A stretch of 15,013 nucleotides of DNA from CAVQLX01 sp046727715. GTDB lineage: Bacteria > Desulfobacterota > Binatia > DP-6. Position 1 is the first letter of the stretch; the number at the start of each line of letters is the position of its first letter. Where the stretch lies: contig JBKPDC010000303.1 of NCBI GenBank assembly GCA_046727715.1, positions 1 to 15,013 of the forward strand. Reading direction: 5' to 3'. Below the pieces are notes generated by a model. It was not told where the DNA came from. It made no database searches and was given only the letters and a program-made list of their open reading frames with translations. This document shows, piece by piece, positions 6,795 through 13,508 of the stretch. Position numbers and translations under genes: made by a program.

Positions 6795-7616
6795 TCAGAG
6801 GGGGAGCGAGGTGCGGAAGAGGATCAGTCGCCCGAGCATCTCGCCGACCAGGACGGCCAGGATCGCGATGTAGAACAATCCGGTCGCGGCCATCGTCTGC
6901 GGGATCTTGAGCGTGCGGTGGATCAGCCACGCGACGCCCAGAGCGGCCACCGGACCGAGGACCAGTCGGGTGATCAGGAGGGGCAGGTGCTCATGCCAGA
7001 GCCGTGCCACGGCGGCGGCTCCATCACTCGACGAGAGCGAGAGCACCCCGAGTGTCACGCCTGCCACCCCCAGCTGCAGCATGAGCACGGCCACGAAGTA
7101 GCGAAAGAGGCGCTCGAGCGGATCGAGGGAGAGACCGACGTCGATGAGATACCAGTGACCCAGCAGCATGCCGGTGGCCACCGCGCCGAGCACCAGGGCG
7201 CCACTGACGACGGCGAGCGGATAGAGCGCCGTGGCCGCGCCGAACCACGGGCCGACCCGGAATCGCAGCGCGCTCAGCGTGAGCGCGAGGACCCCGAGGA
7301 GCAGTGCCGCGGCGAACGCGCGGGCGCGCAGCGTGCCCGACTCGCGCCAGAGCGCGTGGAGGTAGACCGCGAGCGCCGCGACGAAGGCGGCCCAGGCGGC
7401 CAGCTCGAGCACGCCGGACGGCGTGACGGTCCCGGCACGCGTCACCAGCGCCACCTTGCCGGCGAGGAAGAGGAGCGCGAATCCCAAATAGATGCCGGCG
7501 CTCGATCGATAGAAGCCACGATCGAGCACGGCGAACGGCGGGACCGCGAGGCCGGCCACACCGCCGGCCGCCAGCTGTCCGAAGAGCAGCAGGAAACAGT
7601 CGCTGAAGCGCGACAC
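6795..7616 (-). CDS. Multi-span integral membrane protein of unknown function
   Basis: About eight hydrophobic helices span almost the entire 273 residues, for example LLLFGQLAAGGVAGLAV, GIYLGFALLFLAGKVALV, AFAAALLLGVLALTLSAL and ATGLFYIAILAVLVGEMLGR. A polar motif GHWYLIDVGLSLDPLERLFR lies between the fifth and sixth helices. Its His-Trp-Tyr could bind a quinone or heme, and the overall plan recalls DmsC/NrfD-like quinol anchors, but no partner oxidoreductase is adjacent. The start used is GTG at 7616. The frame stays open upstream without a stop and reads FFSLLLDLRAV directly before it, so the true start may lie further upstream at a non-ATG codon. No clear Shine-Dalgarno was found. It shares its strand with the lipoprotein gene 213 bases upstream. 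Confidence 0.7.
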   Translation of the reverse strand: MSRFSDCFLLLFGQLAAGGVAGLAVPPFAVLDRGFYRSSAGIYLGFALLFLAGKVALVTRAGTVTPSGVLELAAWAAFVAALAVYLHALWRESGTLRARAFAAALLLGVLALTLSALRFRVGPWFGAATALYPLAVVSGALVLGAVATGMLLGHWYLIDVGLSLDPLERLFRYFVAVLMLQLGVAGVTLGVLSLSSSDGAAAVARLWHEHLPLLITRLVLGPVAALGVAWLIHRTLKIPQTMAATGLFYIAILAVLVGEMLGRLILFRTSLPL

Positions 7617-7764
7617 GGCGCGCAGGTCTAGCAGGAGGCTGAAGAAATCGCGACGTCGGTGCGTGGGAGCCGGGCCGCGGGGTCCGCTCCTGCGCTGCCC
7701 GGCGGCCTCGCGTCCTGCGCGGTGGCAGCCGCAAGAGTTTCGCCAGCCGCAGCAAGTGGCAGCT

Positions 7765-7796
7765 GGAGACCACTCGGACGCGACCGCGCGGTCTCC
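7765..7796. terminator. Weak inverted repeat downstream of the lipoprotein gene
   Basis: GGAGACC (7765-7771) and GGTCTCC (7790-7796) form a 7-base stem with an 18-base GC-rich loop, 34 bases beyond the lipoprotein stop. No T-run follows. It could end that transcript or be chance. The rest of the 7617-7829 gap holds only the open upstream extension of the membrane protein frame and no convincing gene. Confidence 0.3.
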
Positions 7797-7829
7797 GAGC
7801 TACCCTCCAAGCTGCGGCTGCGCTCGGGG

Positions 7830-8171
7830 TCAGCCGCCGCGGCGTTCAGGCATTGGCGGCGGCGGAGGCGGCGACGGAGGCGGAGGAGGCGGCGGGGGCG
7901 CTTCCCTCTCGGGGTCGCAGATCACGTGACCCAGCAGTGCACCCAGTGCCGCGCCGGCGATGGTGCTGCCGATGATGGCGCCGGCTCGCTCACCGTCTGA
8001 GGGATTGCCTGTGTTGTTCAGCGCAACACCGGCCGCGACGCCGCCGGCCGTGCCCCCGAGCACGCCGCCACCCACGGCGCACGCCCCCCACTCCCGATCG
8101 GTGATGGTCGCGCAGCCCGAAAGCACGAGGACAGCCGCCAGCCCCCCAACAAGAGTGTCCAATCTCCGCAT
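7830..8171 (-). CDS. Glycine-zipper lipoprotein with poly-proline C-terminus
   Basis: This is a 113-residue lipoprotein predicted to be exported and acylated at Cys20 (lipobox LSGC after a Leu/Val-rich signal peptide). Residues 33-48 (VGGGVLGGTAGGVAAG) and 63-81 (AGAIIGSTIAGAALGALLG) are GxxxG glycine-zipper helices like those in outer-membrane proteins of the YMGG/SlyB type. A single Cys85 follows. Residues 92-106 are almost all Pro, encoded by a GGN-rich tract (on the forward strand), and the protein stops shortly after. Many relatives with this zipper-plus-proline layout continue into an OmpA peptidoglycan-binding domain, which is absent here. The start is well supported by AGGAGG (8177-8182 on the reverse strand) six bases from the ATG. 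It is transcribed divergently from the DsbA-like gene. Confidence 0.8.
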   Translation of the reverse strand: MRRLDTLVGGLAAVLVLSGCATITDREWGACAVGGGVLGGTAGGVAAGVALNNTGNPSDGERAGAIIGSTIAGAALGALLGHVICDPEREAPPPPPPPPSPPPPPPMPERRGG

Positions 8172-8283
8172 GATGGCCTCCTCAGGTGTGATCGGGTCGT
8201 GGGCGCAGCAACGGGACGCAGCGGTCGGTAACCGAAAGGATCCAAGTAGTCAAGGCACGCGGTACTGCGCACGGTCGCCCACC

Positions 8284-8313
8284 TTGACAGGACGGGAGGT
8301 GCTCAATTTTAAT
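8284..8313 (+). promoter_or_regulatory. Near-consensus sigma70 promoter for the DsbA-like gene
   Basis: A perfect -35 TTGACA (8284-8289) and a -10 TTTAAT (8308-8313, five of six) are separated by 18 bases. The A/T-rich -10 stands out strongly against the surrounding GC-rich sequence. Transcription would start near 8320, just before the AGGAGG ribosome site at 8324-8329. This probably drives the lipoprotein pair 8337-9872. Confidence 0.7.
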
Positions 8314-8336
8314 CCCGCGCCACAGGAGGTTGGCAC

Positions 8337-9068
8337 ATGCGGACCGCGCACGGGATCGTGGCGCTCGCGCTCGTCGTGCTGGTCGCCGGATGCGGCGGGA
8401 ATCCGGCCGACGTCGAGGAGCTCAAGAAGGGACAGAAGGAGATCCTCGACAAGCTCGCCGCGCTCGACAAGACGGTGCAGCAGATCAAGGCCGCACCGCC
8501 TGCGCCGCCGGGGCGCCCGCAGGTCGATCCCAACAAGCTCTACACTATCCCCGTCACCGGCTCACCGGCGCGGGGCGCCGAGAACGCGAAGGTGACCATC
8601 GTCGAGTTCTCGGACTACCAGTGTCCGTTCTGCGGCCAGGCCGAGGCACTCGTGAAACAGGTGCTCGAGACGTACCCCAAGGACGTCCGCCTAGTCTACA
8701 AGCAGTTCCCGCTCACCTCCATCCATCCGAATGCGATGCCCGCATCGAAGGCAGCGCTCGCCGCCGGCCGACAGGGCAGGTTCTGGGAGATGCACCACCT
8801 CATCTTTGACAACCAGCGACAGCTCGGCCCCGAGAAGTACACCGAGTTCGCCGAGAAGCTCCAGCTCGACGTGCCGCAATTCCAGAAGGACATGGAGTCG
8901 CCCGATGTCCTCGCGCAGATCAACCGCGAGATGCAGGAGGGCAAGGCGGCGGACGTGACCGGCACGCCGACGATCTTCGTGAACGGCAAGCGTCTGATGA
9001 ACCGGTCCTTCGACGGCTTCAAGCAGATGATCGACGCCTCGATCGGCATCCCTGCCACCGCCGGCTGA
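8337..9068 (+). CDS. DsbA-family thiol oxidoreductase lipoprotein
   Basis: This is an envelope-anchored thioredoxin-fold protein likely to make, break or rearrange disulfides in exported proteins. The signal peptide ends in VAGC, so Cys19 would be acylated. Residues 25-52 (ADVEELKKGQKEILDKLAAL and on) form a short coiled coil, followed by a Pro-rich linker (54-61). The catalytic motif FSDYQCPFCG has Cys96 and Cys99. The helical insert contains KAALAAGRQGRFWEMHHLIF. The conserved cis-Pro is Pro211 in TGTPTIFVNG. AGGAGG (8324-8329) lies 7 bases from the ATG and fixes the start. The dithiol sequence and helical insert match DsbA/BdbD-like (Thioredoxin_4) members rather than TlpA. Whether it oxidises or reduces in the cell is open. 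The M48 gene follows after 18 bases. Confidence 0.9.
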   Translation: MRTAHGIVALALVVLVAGCGGNPADVEELKKGQKEILDKLAALDKTVQQIKAAPPAPPGRPQVDPNKLYTIPVTGSPARGAENAKVTIVEFSDYQCPFCGQAEALVKQVLETYPKDVRLVYKQFPLTSIHPNAMPASKAALAAGRQGRFWEMHHLIFDNQRQLGPEKYTEFAEKLQLDVPQFQKDMESPDVLAQINREMQEGKAADVTGTPTIFVNGKRLMNRSFDGFKQMIDASIGIPATAG

Positions 9069-9086
9069 TCGACGCTCGAGGCCGCC

Positions 9087-9872
9087 ATGCGCGGTCGGTT
9101 CGCCGCGATCTCCCTGCTGCTCGTGCTTGGCTGCGCGCGGGCACCGTACACGAATCGCCGCCAGCTGATCATGGTGAGCCCGCAGGAGGAGGCGTCGCTG
9201 GGGGCGCAGGCCTTCAGCCAGGTGCTCTCGAAGAGCCGGCTCGACCGCAACCCGCGCACCAACGCGGCGGTGGATGAGGTCGGCCGGCGGCTCGCGGCGG
9301 TCGCGAACCGGCCGGACTTCCAGTGGAACTTCGTGGTGATCGACGACGACCGCAAGGTGAACGCCTTCTGTCTTCCCGGCGGGAAGGTTGCGGTCTACAC
9401 CGGCATCCTGCCGATCGCGCAGGATCAGGCGGGGCTTGCCGTCGTCATGGGGCACGAGATCGCGCACGCGATCGCGCGCCACGGCGCCGAGCGGATAAGC
9501 CAGGCGCAGCTGGCGCAGCTCGGCGGGCAGGCGCTCGCCATCGGCCTCGGCGGCAGTGCGAGCTCGGCGGCGATCCTCGCGGCATACGGGCTCGGGACAC
9601 AGGTCGGTGTCCTGATGCCCTATGGTCGCACGCAGGAGTCGGAGGCGGATCACATCGGACTTCTCTTGATGGCGAAAGCCGGCTACGATCCGCGCACCGC
9701 GATCGGCTTCTGGGAACGGATGGAGCGCAGCAGCGGCAAGGGCGAACCACCGGAGTTTCTCTCCACGCACCCGAGCCACGGGACGCGCGTCGAGCAGCTG
9801 CGCGTCTGGATGCCTGAAGCAATGCGGCTTTACGACGCTGCGACGGCCGCACCGAACGCGCCGCTGCGCTGA
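9087..9872 (+). CDS. M48 family zinc metalloprotease lipoprotein
   Basis: This is a 261-residue protease of the LoiP/YggG-like soluble M48 group, probably degrading damaged proteins at the periplasmic face of an envelope membrane. The lipobox LVLGC predicts acylation at Cys16. The zinc site is visible as HEIAH (His123, Glu124, His127) followed by the ESEAD motif (184-188), whose first Glu is expected to be the third ligand. GGKVAVYTGIL (98-108) and STHPSH near the end are also typical of the family. There are no TPR repeats and no extra membrane helices, unlike BepA and HtpX. The ATG at 9087 gives the signal peptide directly. Its tandem placement behind the DsbA-like lipoprotein suggests a shared transcript for envelope quality control. 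Confidence 0.92.
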   Translation: MRGRFAAISLLLVLGCARAPYTNRRQLIMVSPQEEASLGAQAFSQVLSKSRLDRNPRTNAAVDEVGRRLAAVANRPDFQWNFVVIDDDRKVNAFCLPGGKVAVYTGILPIAQDQAGLAVVMGHEIAHAIARHGAERISQAQLAQLGGQALAIGLGGSASSAAILAAYGLGTQVGVLMPYGRTQESEADHIGLLLMAKAGYDPRTAIGFWERMERSSGKGEPPEFLSTHPSHGTRVEQLRVWMPEAMRLYDAATAAPNAPLR

Positions 9873-10239
9873 GCGGTACCTAAAAACGCAGAATCGTCGC
9901 ACCATGGAAAAAAAATTTCCCGAAGACGCGCGGGACGTTACGGCTGCACGACACCTCGTCCGCATAATTCCACCTTGAAATAGTCGAGGAACCGAGGTAC
10001 ACACTGCGCCTCCCGCGAACATATTGCTTTCTTGAACATGGCGCAGGTGAAGGGTTGGACGCGGTCCTTCCCCGGGCGTGGAGGGCGGCGGTATGGTGGG
10101 TGGTGTCCGAGCGGACCGCAGCCGTCAACGGCTTGTCGCACGGGGAATTCCGTGAGTTCTCCCCACGTGTGGATAACGCCGCGTTGGGGGGGCGTCTCGA
10201 GGAATCCGAGTGGCGATCGGAAGAACGAGGGGTCGGTGG
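9873..10239. other. AT-enriched non-coding region upstream of dnaA, candidate oriC
   Basis: This 367-base gap is the largest gene-free stretch. Its first half is unusually A/T-rich for the window: an A8T3 run at 9907-9917, and patches around 9962-9984 and 10018-10036, which would suit a DNA unwinding element. The second half is GC-rich and has a perfect DnaA box next to a degenerate one near 10157-10176. A single perfect box is few for an origin, and only nearby dnaA supports the call. The region must also contain the dnaA promoter. The best -35-like hexamer is TTGAAA (9975-9980), without a good -10. Confidence 0.45.
10157..10176. promoter_or_regulatory. Inverted pair of DnaA boxes
   Basis: TGTGGATAA (10168-10176) is an exact DnaA box on the reverse strand. 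TTCTCCCCA (10157-10165) matches TTATCCACA at seven of nine positions on the forward strand. The two face each other with a 2-base spacer. They lie 64 bases before the dnaA ATG, so they could act in origin function, dnaA autoregulation or both. Confidence 0.65.
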
Positions 10240-11562
10240 ATGCTCGACGCCATCTGGGAGGAGGTGCGAGGGCAGCTTCGCGCTCGCCTGCTCGCGAAGG
10301 ATTTCGACACGTGGATCGCTCCCTTGCGGGCGACTGCATGGGAGGCGGGTGAGCTTACGGTGGAGGTCCCGAGCGCGTTTGGTCTCGAGTGGATCAGGAG
10401 TCACTACGCGGACGCGTTCGGGCGAGCCCTCAGTGCATCGGCGGGCCGTCCTGCCAATCTGAAGCTCGTCGTCAACCGGGCACTCGAGGCGCAACCTGGC
10501 GCTCGATGTCCCGCGCTCCGCGCCGAGCCACGTCCGCCACGAGACAGCGACCCAGATTCGCCGTGCACCTTCGAGACCTTCGTGGTCGGCAGGAGCAATC
10601 AAGTAGCATTCGAAGCCGCCCGGGCGGTCGTGGGACAGCCCGGCGCGCGCTGGAACCCGCTCTTCATCTACGGTGGCACGGGGCTTGGTAAGACCCACCT
10701 GCTCACGGCGACCGCCAACGAGGTCGCTCGGCAGCGGCGGCCCACCAGCGTCGCCTACCTGACGGCGGAAGCGTTCGTCAATGAGATGATCGCCGCGCTC
10801 AGGCGCCATCAGATGGAGCGGTTCCGACAGCGCTTCCGCGGCATTGGCACCCTGATCGTCGACGACATCCAGTTCCTCGGCGACAAGAAGCGCTCGCTGC
10901 AGGAGTTCACGCACACCTTCAACGCGCTGCAGGACGGGCGCAAGCAGATCGTGATCGCCTCCGACCGCGCGCCCCACGACCTGCCGGGGTTCGAGGACGC
11001 GCTACGCAGCCGGTTCGCGTCGGGGCTGCTGGCGGACATCGAGCCGCCCGATCCCGAGCTGCGACTGGCACTGGTCGTCCGCAAGGCAGCCGACGCCGGG
11101 CTGCAGGTCGACGACGAGGTGGCCGCGCACCTCGCCGAGCACTGGTGCCGCAACGGGCGCCAGATCGAAGGGGTGCTGCGGCGCATCGAGGCCTTCCGGC
11201 AGCTCGCCCAGCGCCCGGTCACGCTGGGGCTGGTGCGGGAGGCGCTGGCCCTCCTGCGACCGTCTGCCGAAGGACGGAAATCGCTGGGCCGGATCCTGGG
11301 CGAGGTGTGCCGGCACTACCAGGTCACCCGGGCGGAGCTGCTCTCGCCCACCCGGACCGCTCGCGTCACGTTGCCGCGGCACGTGGCCATGTATCTCTGC
11401 CGCCGCCATACCGACGCGCCGCTCGGCGTGATCGGGAAGGAGCTCGGCGGCCGCGACCACTCCACGGTGGTGCACGCCCTGGGCACCATCGAGGAACGGC
11501 TCCGCCGGGACGCGGAGCTGCGGGCAGCCGTGTCGTTGTTGGAGGCACGACTCGGCGGTTGA
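10240..11562 (+). CDS. dnaA: Chromosomal replication initiator protein DnaA
   Basis: DnaA binds DnaA boxes, oligomerises with ATP at the origin and opens the duplex. From the ATG at 10240 it has 440 residues. Domain I (LDAIWEEVRGQLRARLLAKD and FDTWIAPL) is intact. The domain II linker is short. AAA+ domain III has Walker A GGTGLGKTH (145-153) and Walker B LIVDDIQFL (205-213), with the arginine-rich LRSRFASGL following. Domain IV ends with the signature GGRDHSTVVHAL around residues 403-414. A GTG at 10210 is in frame, but GAGGGG sits about 9 bases before 10240 and the conserved N-terminus begins there. The gene is not followed by dnaN; a leftward gene of unknown function comes next, beyond hairpins. 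Confidence 0.96.
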   Translation: MLDAIWEEVRGQLRARLLAKDFDTWIAPLRATAWEAGELTVEVPSAFGLEWIRSHYADAFGRALSASAGRPANLKLVVNRALEAQPGARCPALRAEPRPPRDSDPDSPCTFETFVVGRSNQVAFEAARAVVGQPGARWNPLFIYGGTGLGKTHLLTATANEVARQRRPTSVAYLTAEAFVNEMIAALRRHQMERFRQRFRGIGTLIVDDIQFLGDKKRSLQEFTHTFNALQDGRKQIVIASDRAPHDLPGFEDALRSRFASGLLADIEPPDPELRLALVVRKAADAGLQVDDEVAAHLAEHWCRNGRQIEGVLRRIEAFRQLAQRPVTLGLVREALALLRPSAEGRKSLGRILGEVCRHYQVTRAELLSPTRTARVTLPRHVAMYLCRRHTDAPLGVIGKELGGRDHSTVVHALGTIEERLRRDAELRAAVSLLEARLGG

Positions 11563-11609
11563 CCAGGCTGGTGGGGTGGGGCGGGCGGTTGCCAGGGATG
11601 GCGCCGCGA

Positions 11610-11645
11610 GGCACCCGCGGCATCCTCGGAGATGCCGCGGGCGCC
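11610..11645. terminator. Strong hairpin after dnaA, likely terminator
   Basis: CCCGCGGCAT (11614-11623) and ATGCCGCGGG (11632-11641) pair perfectly over 10 bases with an 8-base loop. After one mismatch, GGC/GCC adds three more pairs (11610-11612 with 11643-11645). It sits 47 bases after the dnaA stop, in the gap before a convergent gene. There is no downstream T-run, so this may be a structure-dependent or 3' end protecting element. Confidence 0.6.
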
Positions 11646-11662
11646 TGGGCCCCAGGGAAGCC

Positions 11663-11690
11663 GACCCGAGACGAGGTCCCGGGTCGGGTC
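11663..11690. terminator. Second hairpin in the convergent gap, next to the leftward gene's stop
   Basis: GACCCG (11663-11668) and CGGGTC (11685-11690) can pair across a 16-base loop, directly beside the stop codon of the leftward gene at 11691. A small palindrome, CCTGGG/CCCAGG (11644-11656), lies just before it. It could terminate the leftward transcript, but it is weaker than its neighbour. Confidence 0.35.
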
Positions 11691-12458
11691 CTACCCTATG
11701 CGAAGACCGGCCCCGCTCAGCGCCTCGACGAGCTGGGCGCGGTAGTGGGGATGATCCAGCGAGATCTCGCCCAGCTCATCCGGGTCGAGGGTCAGCGGCA
11801 GCACGACGTCGAACGGCGCGCGAAGGAGCGGCACGTGCACCAGGTGCTCCTGCGTAGCGCGCACCCGGAACACCACCGGTGGCAACGTGTCGGGCGCAAA
11901 GCGCAGCAGGATCGGCTCCGCGGGTGGTTCCACCGCGAGGGCCACTGCCGGCAGCTCCGGGTCGGTGCCGGGGGTCTGCGCATCACCTTCGGCGGCCAGA
12001 CCGGCGTCACGCAGCCGAGCGACGTCCCGCACCACCTCGACGGGGGGTCGCGGGCGGTTCCGTCGCAGCCAGGCCACGGCGTGGAAGAGCGGCGGCGGCG
12101 ACCCGACGTGCTCGAGGTCGTCGAAGAGGCTCGGGAGCAGCGTCGCCAGCGCGATGTGGTCTCCCGCCCGATGGGCCGCCACCGCCGCGCGGAAGCCGGG
12201 GGTGGCCCGGAGGGCGCTCAGGGCGTCCCGGAGCCGTTCGAGGAGCGCCCCCGCCTCGAGCACGAGCGGCGCCGCGGCGGCGTCGTCGAGGGCGCCCGTG
12301 CGATGCAGCCGGCGGGCGCGGTGGCCCAGTGCGAGCGCCTCCGCTCGCAGCGTGCTCGCGGGCTCGCCGCGGCCGGCCCGAAACTTCTCCAGCTCGACCA
12401 GCAGCAGCCCGGCGTCGGCGATGGCGACCTCGAGCGCCGCGGCGGCTGGTTCACCCAC
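11691..12458 (-). CDS. Protein of unknown function
   Basis: I do not recognise this 255-residue protein. It has no signal peptide or membrane segment, so it is probably cytoplasmic. The first 150 or so residues are Ala/Leu/Arg/Glu-rich and helical, e.g. AIADAGLLLVELEKFRAG and LVLEAGALLERLRDALSAL. After an acidic, Pro-containing linker (about 155-170) the rest looks beta-rich: LPAVALAVEPPAEPILLRFA, VFRVRATQEHLVHVPLL and FDVVLPLTLDPDELGEI. It ends with the polar LDHPHYRAQLVEAL. The start is GTG at 12458 without a strong ribosome site. It diverges from the ferritin-like gene with a 47-base gap and converges on dnaA. Codon use looks like that of its neighbours, which supports it as a real gene. 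Confidence 0.6.
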   Translation of the reverse strand: MGEPAAAALEVAIADAGLLLVELEKFRAGRGEPASTLRAEALALGHRARRLHRTGALDDAAAAPLVLEAGALLERLRDALSALRATPGFRAAVAAHRAGDHIALATLLPSLFDDLEHVGSPPPLFHAVAWLRRNRPRPPVEVVRDVARLRDAGLAAEGDAQTPGTDPELPAVALAVEPPAEPILLRFAPDTLPPVVFRVRATQEHLVHVPLLRAPFDVVLPLTLDPDELGEISLDHPHYRAQLVEALSGAGLRIG

Positions 12459-12505
12459 CGCTCCGCTTCTTACAACCGGGCGGGCCCTTTGCTAAGAAGG
12501 GACCG

Positions 12506-13117
12506 ATGCCGATCCGGTCGCGGAAGGCACGACGCGCGACCATTCGCGAAGTGCTCGACATCGCCATCGAGCTCGAGAAGCGGACGATGGCGCTCTACGT
12601 CGCCTTCGTGCAGGCGTTCCCTCGCCCCGAAGAGGTGCGCAACTTCTGGTTCTCGATGGCACGGCACGAGGCGGGGCACTGCGGGGCGCTCACCCTGGTC
12701 GAGGCCATCGTCGATTCGGACCCGAGTCGGGCCACCACCACGAGGGTCTGGTTCGACGAGCACACGGTGGCGCGCCTGCGGGCCCTGCTCACGGCGTACC
12801 TGCGCGAGGTGCGTGCCGGCGCGCTGTCGGTGGAGCGGGCGTTCGAGATGGCGATCGACGTGGAAGCGTCGGAGCTCGAGGATCTCGTGGTCGACATGCT
12901 GAGCGTGGTCCGGAGCCCGCGGTGGCGCGAACGGGCCATCCAGCTCCTGCTCCACGACCTGGGTGACCTCTCGTACATGGTCGAGCGCTACACCAAGAAC
13001 GAGGCGCTGCTGGCCCGCGCCGACGCGCTCATCGAGCGCCACCTGGGCGGCTTGAAGCGCCGGCGGGCGGCCGTCACGAAGGGGGCCGGCGCGTCCCAGC
13101 CCCCGGCGGTCGGGTGA
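12506..13117 (+). CDS. Ferritin-like four-helix (rubrerythrin-type) protein
   Basis: This 203-residue protein looks like a four-helix ferritin-like domain, a fold that often binds a di-iron centre for peroxide or iron handling. Helix 1 LDIAIELEKRTMALYVAF has Glu24 seven residues before Tyr31, as in rubrerythrin. Helix 2 has the ExxH pair Glu55/His58 (ARHEAGHCG). Helix 3 FEMAIDVEASELEDLVVDML supplies Glu120 and Glu123. Helix 4 IQLLLHDLGDLSYM has His150, Asp151 and Asp154 where rubrerythrin has another ExxH, so the fourth helix is altered. No rubredoxin Cys pairs are present and the last 25 residues are a basic tail. AAGGG (12497-12501) before the ATG supports the start. It leads the rightward gene run; the HTH gene follows after 4 bases. 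Confidence 0.65.
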   Translation: MPIRSRKARRATIREVLDIAIELEKRTMALYVAFVQAFPRPEEVRNFWFSMARHEAGHCGALTLVEAIVDSDPSRATTTRVWFDEHTVARLRALLTAYLREVRAGALSVERAFEMAIDVEASELEDLVVDMLSVVRSPRWRERAIQLLLHDLGDLSYMVERYTKNEALLARADALIERHLGGLKRRRAAVTKGAGASQPPAVG

Positions 13118-13121
13118 GCCG

Positions 13122-13499
13122 ATGGCCTCGACTCCCGCACCGCGCGGCAACGGCCCGCTCGTCACGGTGCCCTCCTACCTCGAGGCGGTGCGCCGACTCC
13201 ACGGCATGGGGCCGGGGGAGATGGCGCGCGCGTTGCGGGTGAATCCATCCGTGCTGCGACGCTGGGCACGCGGGACGCTCGTGCCGTCGTGGCGTCGCGT
13301 GCGCGCGATGACGGGTCTCTGGGGCGGGAATGCGGAGCTGCTCGCCCTCGGGGCGGCGCTCCAGCGGTACGCGCGTGCCACGGGGGTGTCCGTCGACGAG
13401 GCGGTGCGGATGCTTCGTAGCGGCCGCCGCAATGCCCCCGCACCCTCACCCGGCCGGCGGCGTGACCGCCGCCAGCTGTCGCTGCCTATCGGGGGGTGA
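13122..13499 (+). CDS. Small helix-turn-helix protein
   Basis: The 125-residue protein has an XRE/Cro-type helix-turn-helix at about residues 31-52 (PGEMARALRVNPSVLRRWAR), where the turn and the Trp48 of helix 3 are characteristic. A second helical part follows (AELLALGAALQRYARATGVS). The last 25 residues are Arg/Pro-rich and basic, which suits DNA binding. It starts at ATG 4 bases after the ferritin-like stop, and the Hint gene begins 9 bases after its stop, so the three are probably one operon. It could regulate this operon, but no target site was identified. The length is small for a repressor with an effector domain. Confidence 0.6.
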   Translation: MASTPAPRGNGPLVTVPSYLEAVRRLHGMGPGEMARALRVNPSVLRRWARGTLVPSWRRVRAMTGLWGGNAELLALGAALQRYARATGVSVDEAVRMLRSGRRNAPAPSPGRRRDRRQLSLPIGG

Positions 13500-13508
13500 C
13501 GGGGACGG

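Noticed and set aside
7628..7810. Reverse-strand 60-residue frame between the lipoprotein and membrane protein
   Set aside because: It depends on a TTG start without a ribosome site, and the Ala/Arg/Pro-rich product has no recognisable feature.
8691..10022. Reverse-strand open frame of 443 residues across the DsbA-like and M48 genes
   Set aside because: It covers two well-supported forward genes and ends in the AT-rich gap. No motif or ribosome site supports it.
10061..10119. Seven-base inverted repeat GCGGTCC/GGACCGC with 45 bases between arms upstream of dnaA
   Set aside because: Arms this short and this far apart are expected by chance in GC-rich DNA, and no associated signal was seen.
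10032..10352. Small forward open frame of 106 residues overlapping the dnaA start
   Set aside because: It extends into dnaA in another frame, is low in recognisable structure and covers the DnaA boxes.
12485..12501. Five-base hairpin CCCTT/AAGGG covering the ribosome site of the ferritin-like gene
   Set aside because: The stem is too short to assert a riboregulator.
11145..12902. Forward open frame of 585 residues running from dnaA into the ferritin-like gene
   Set aside because: It is a shadow of three real genes in other frames, with Arg/Gly-rich low-complexity sequence.
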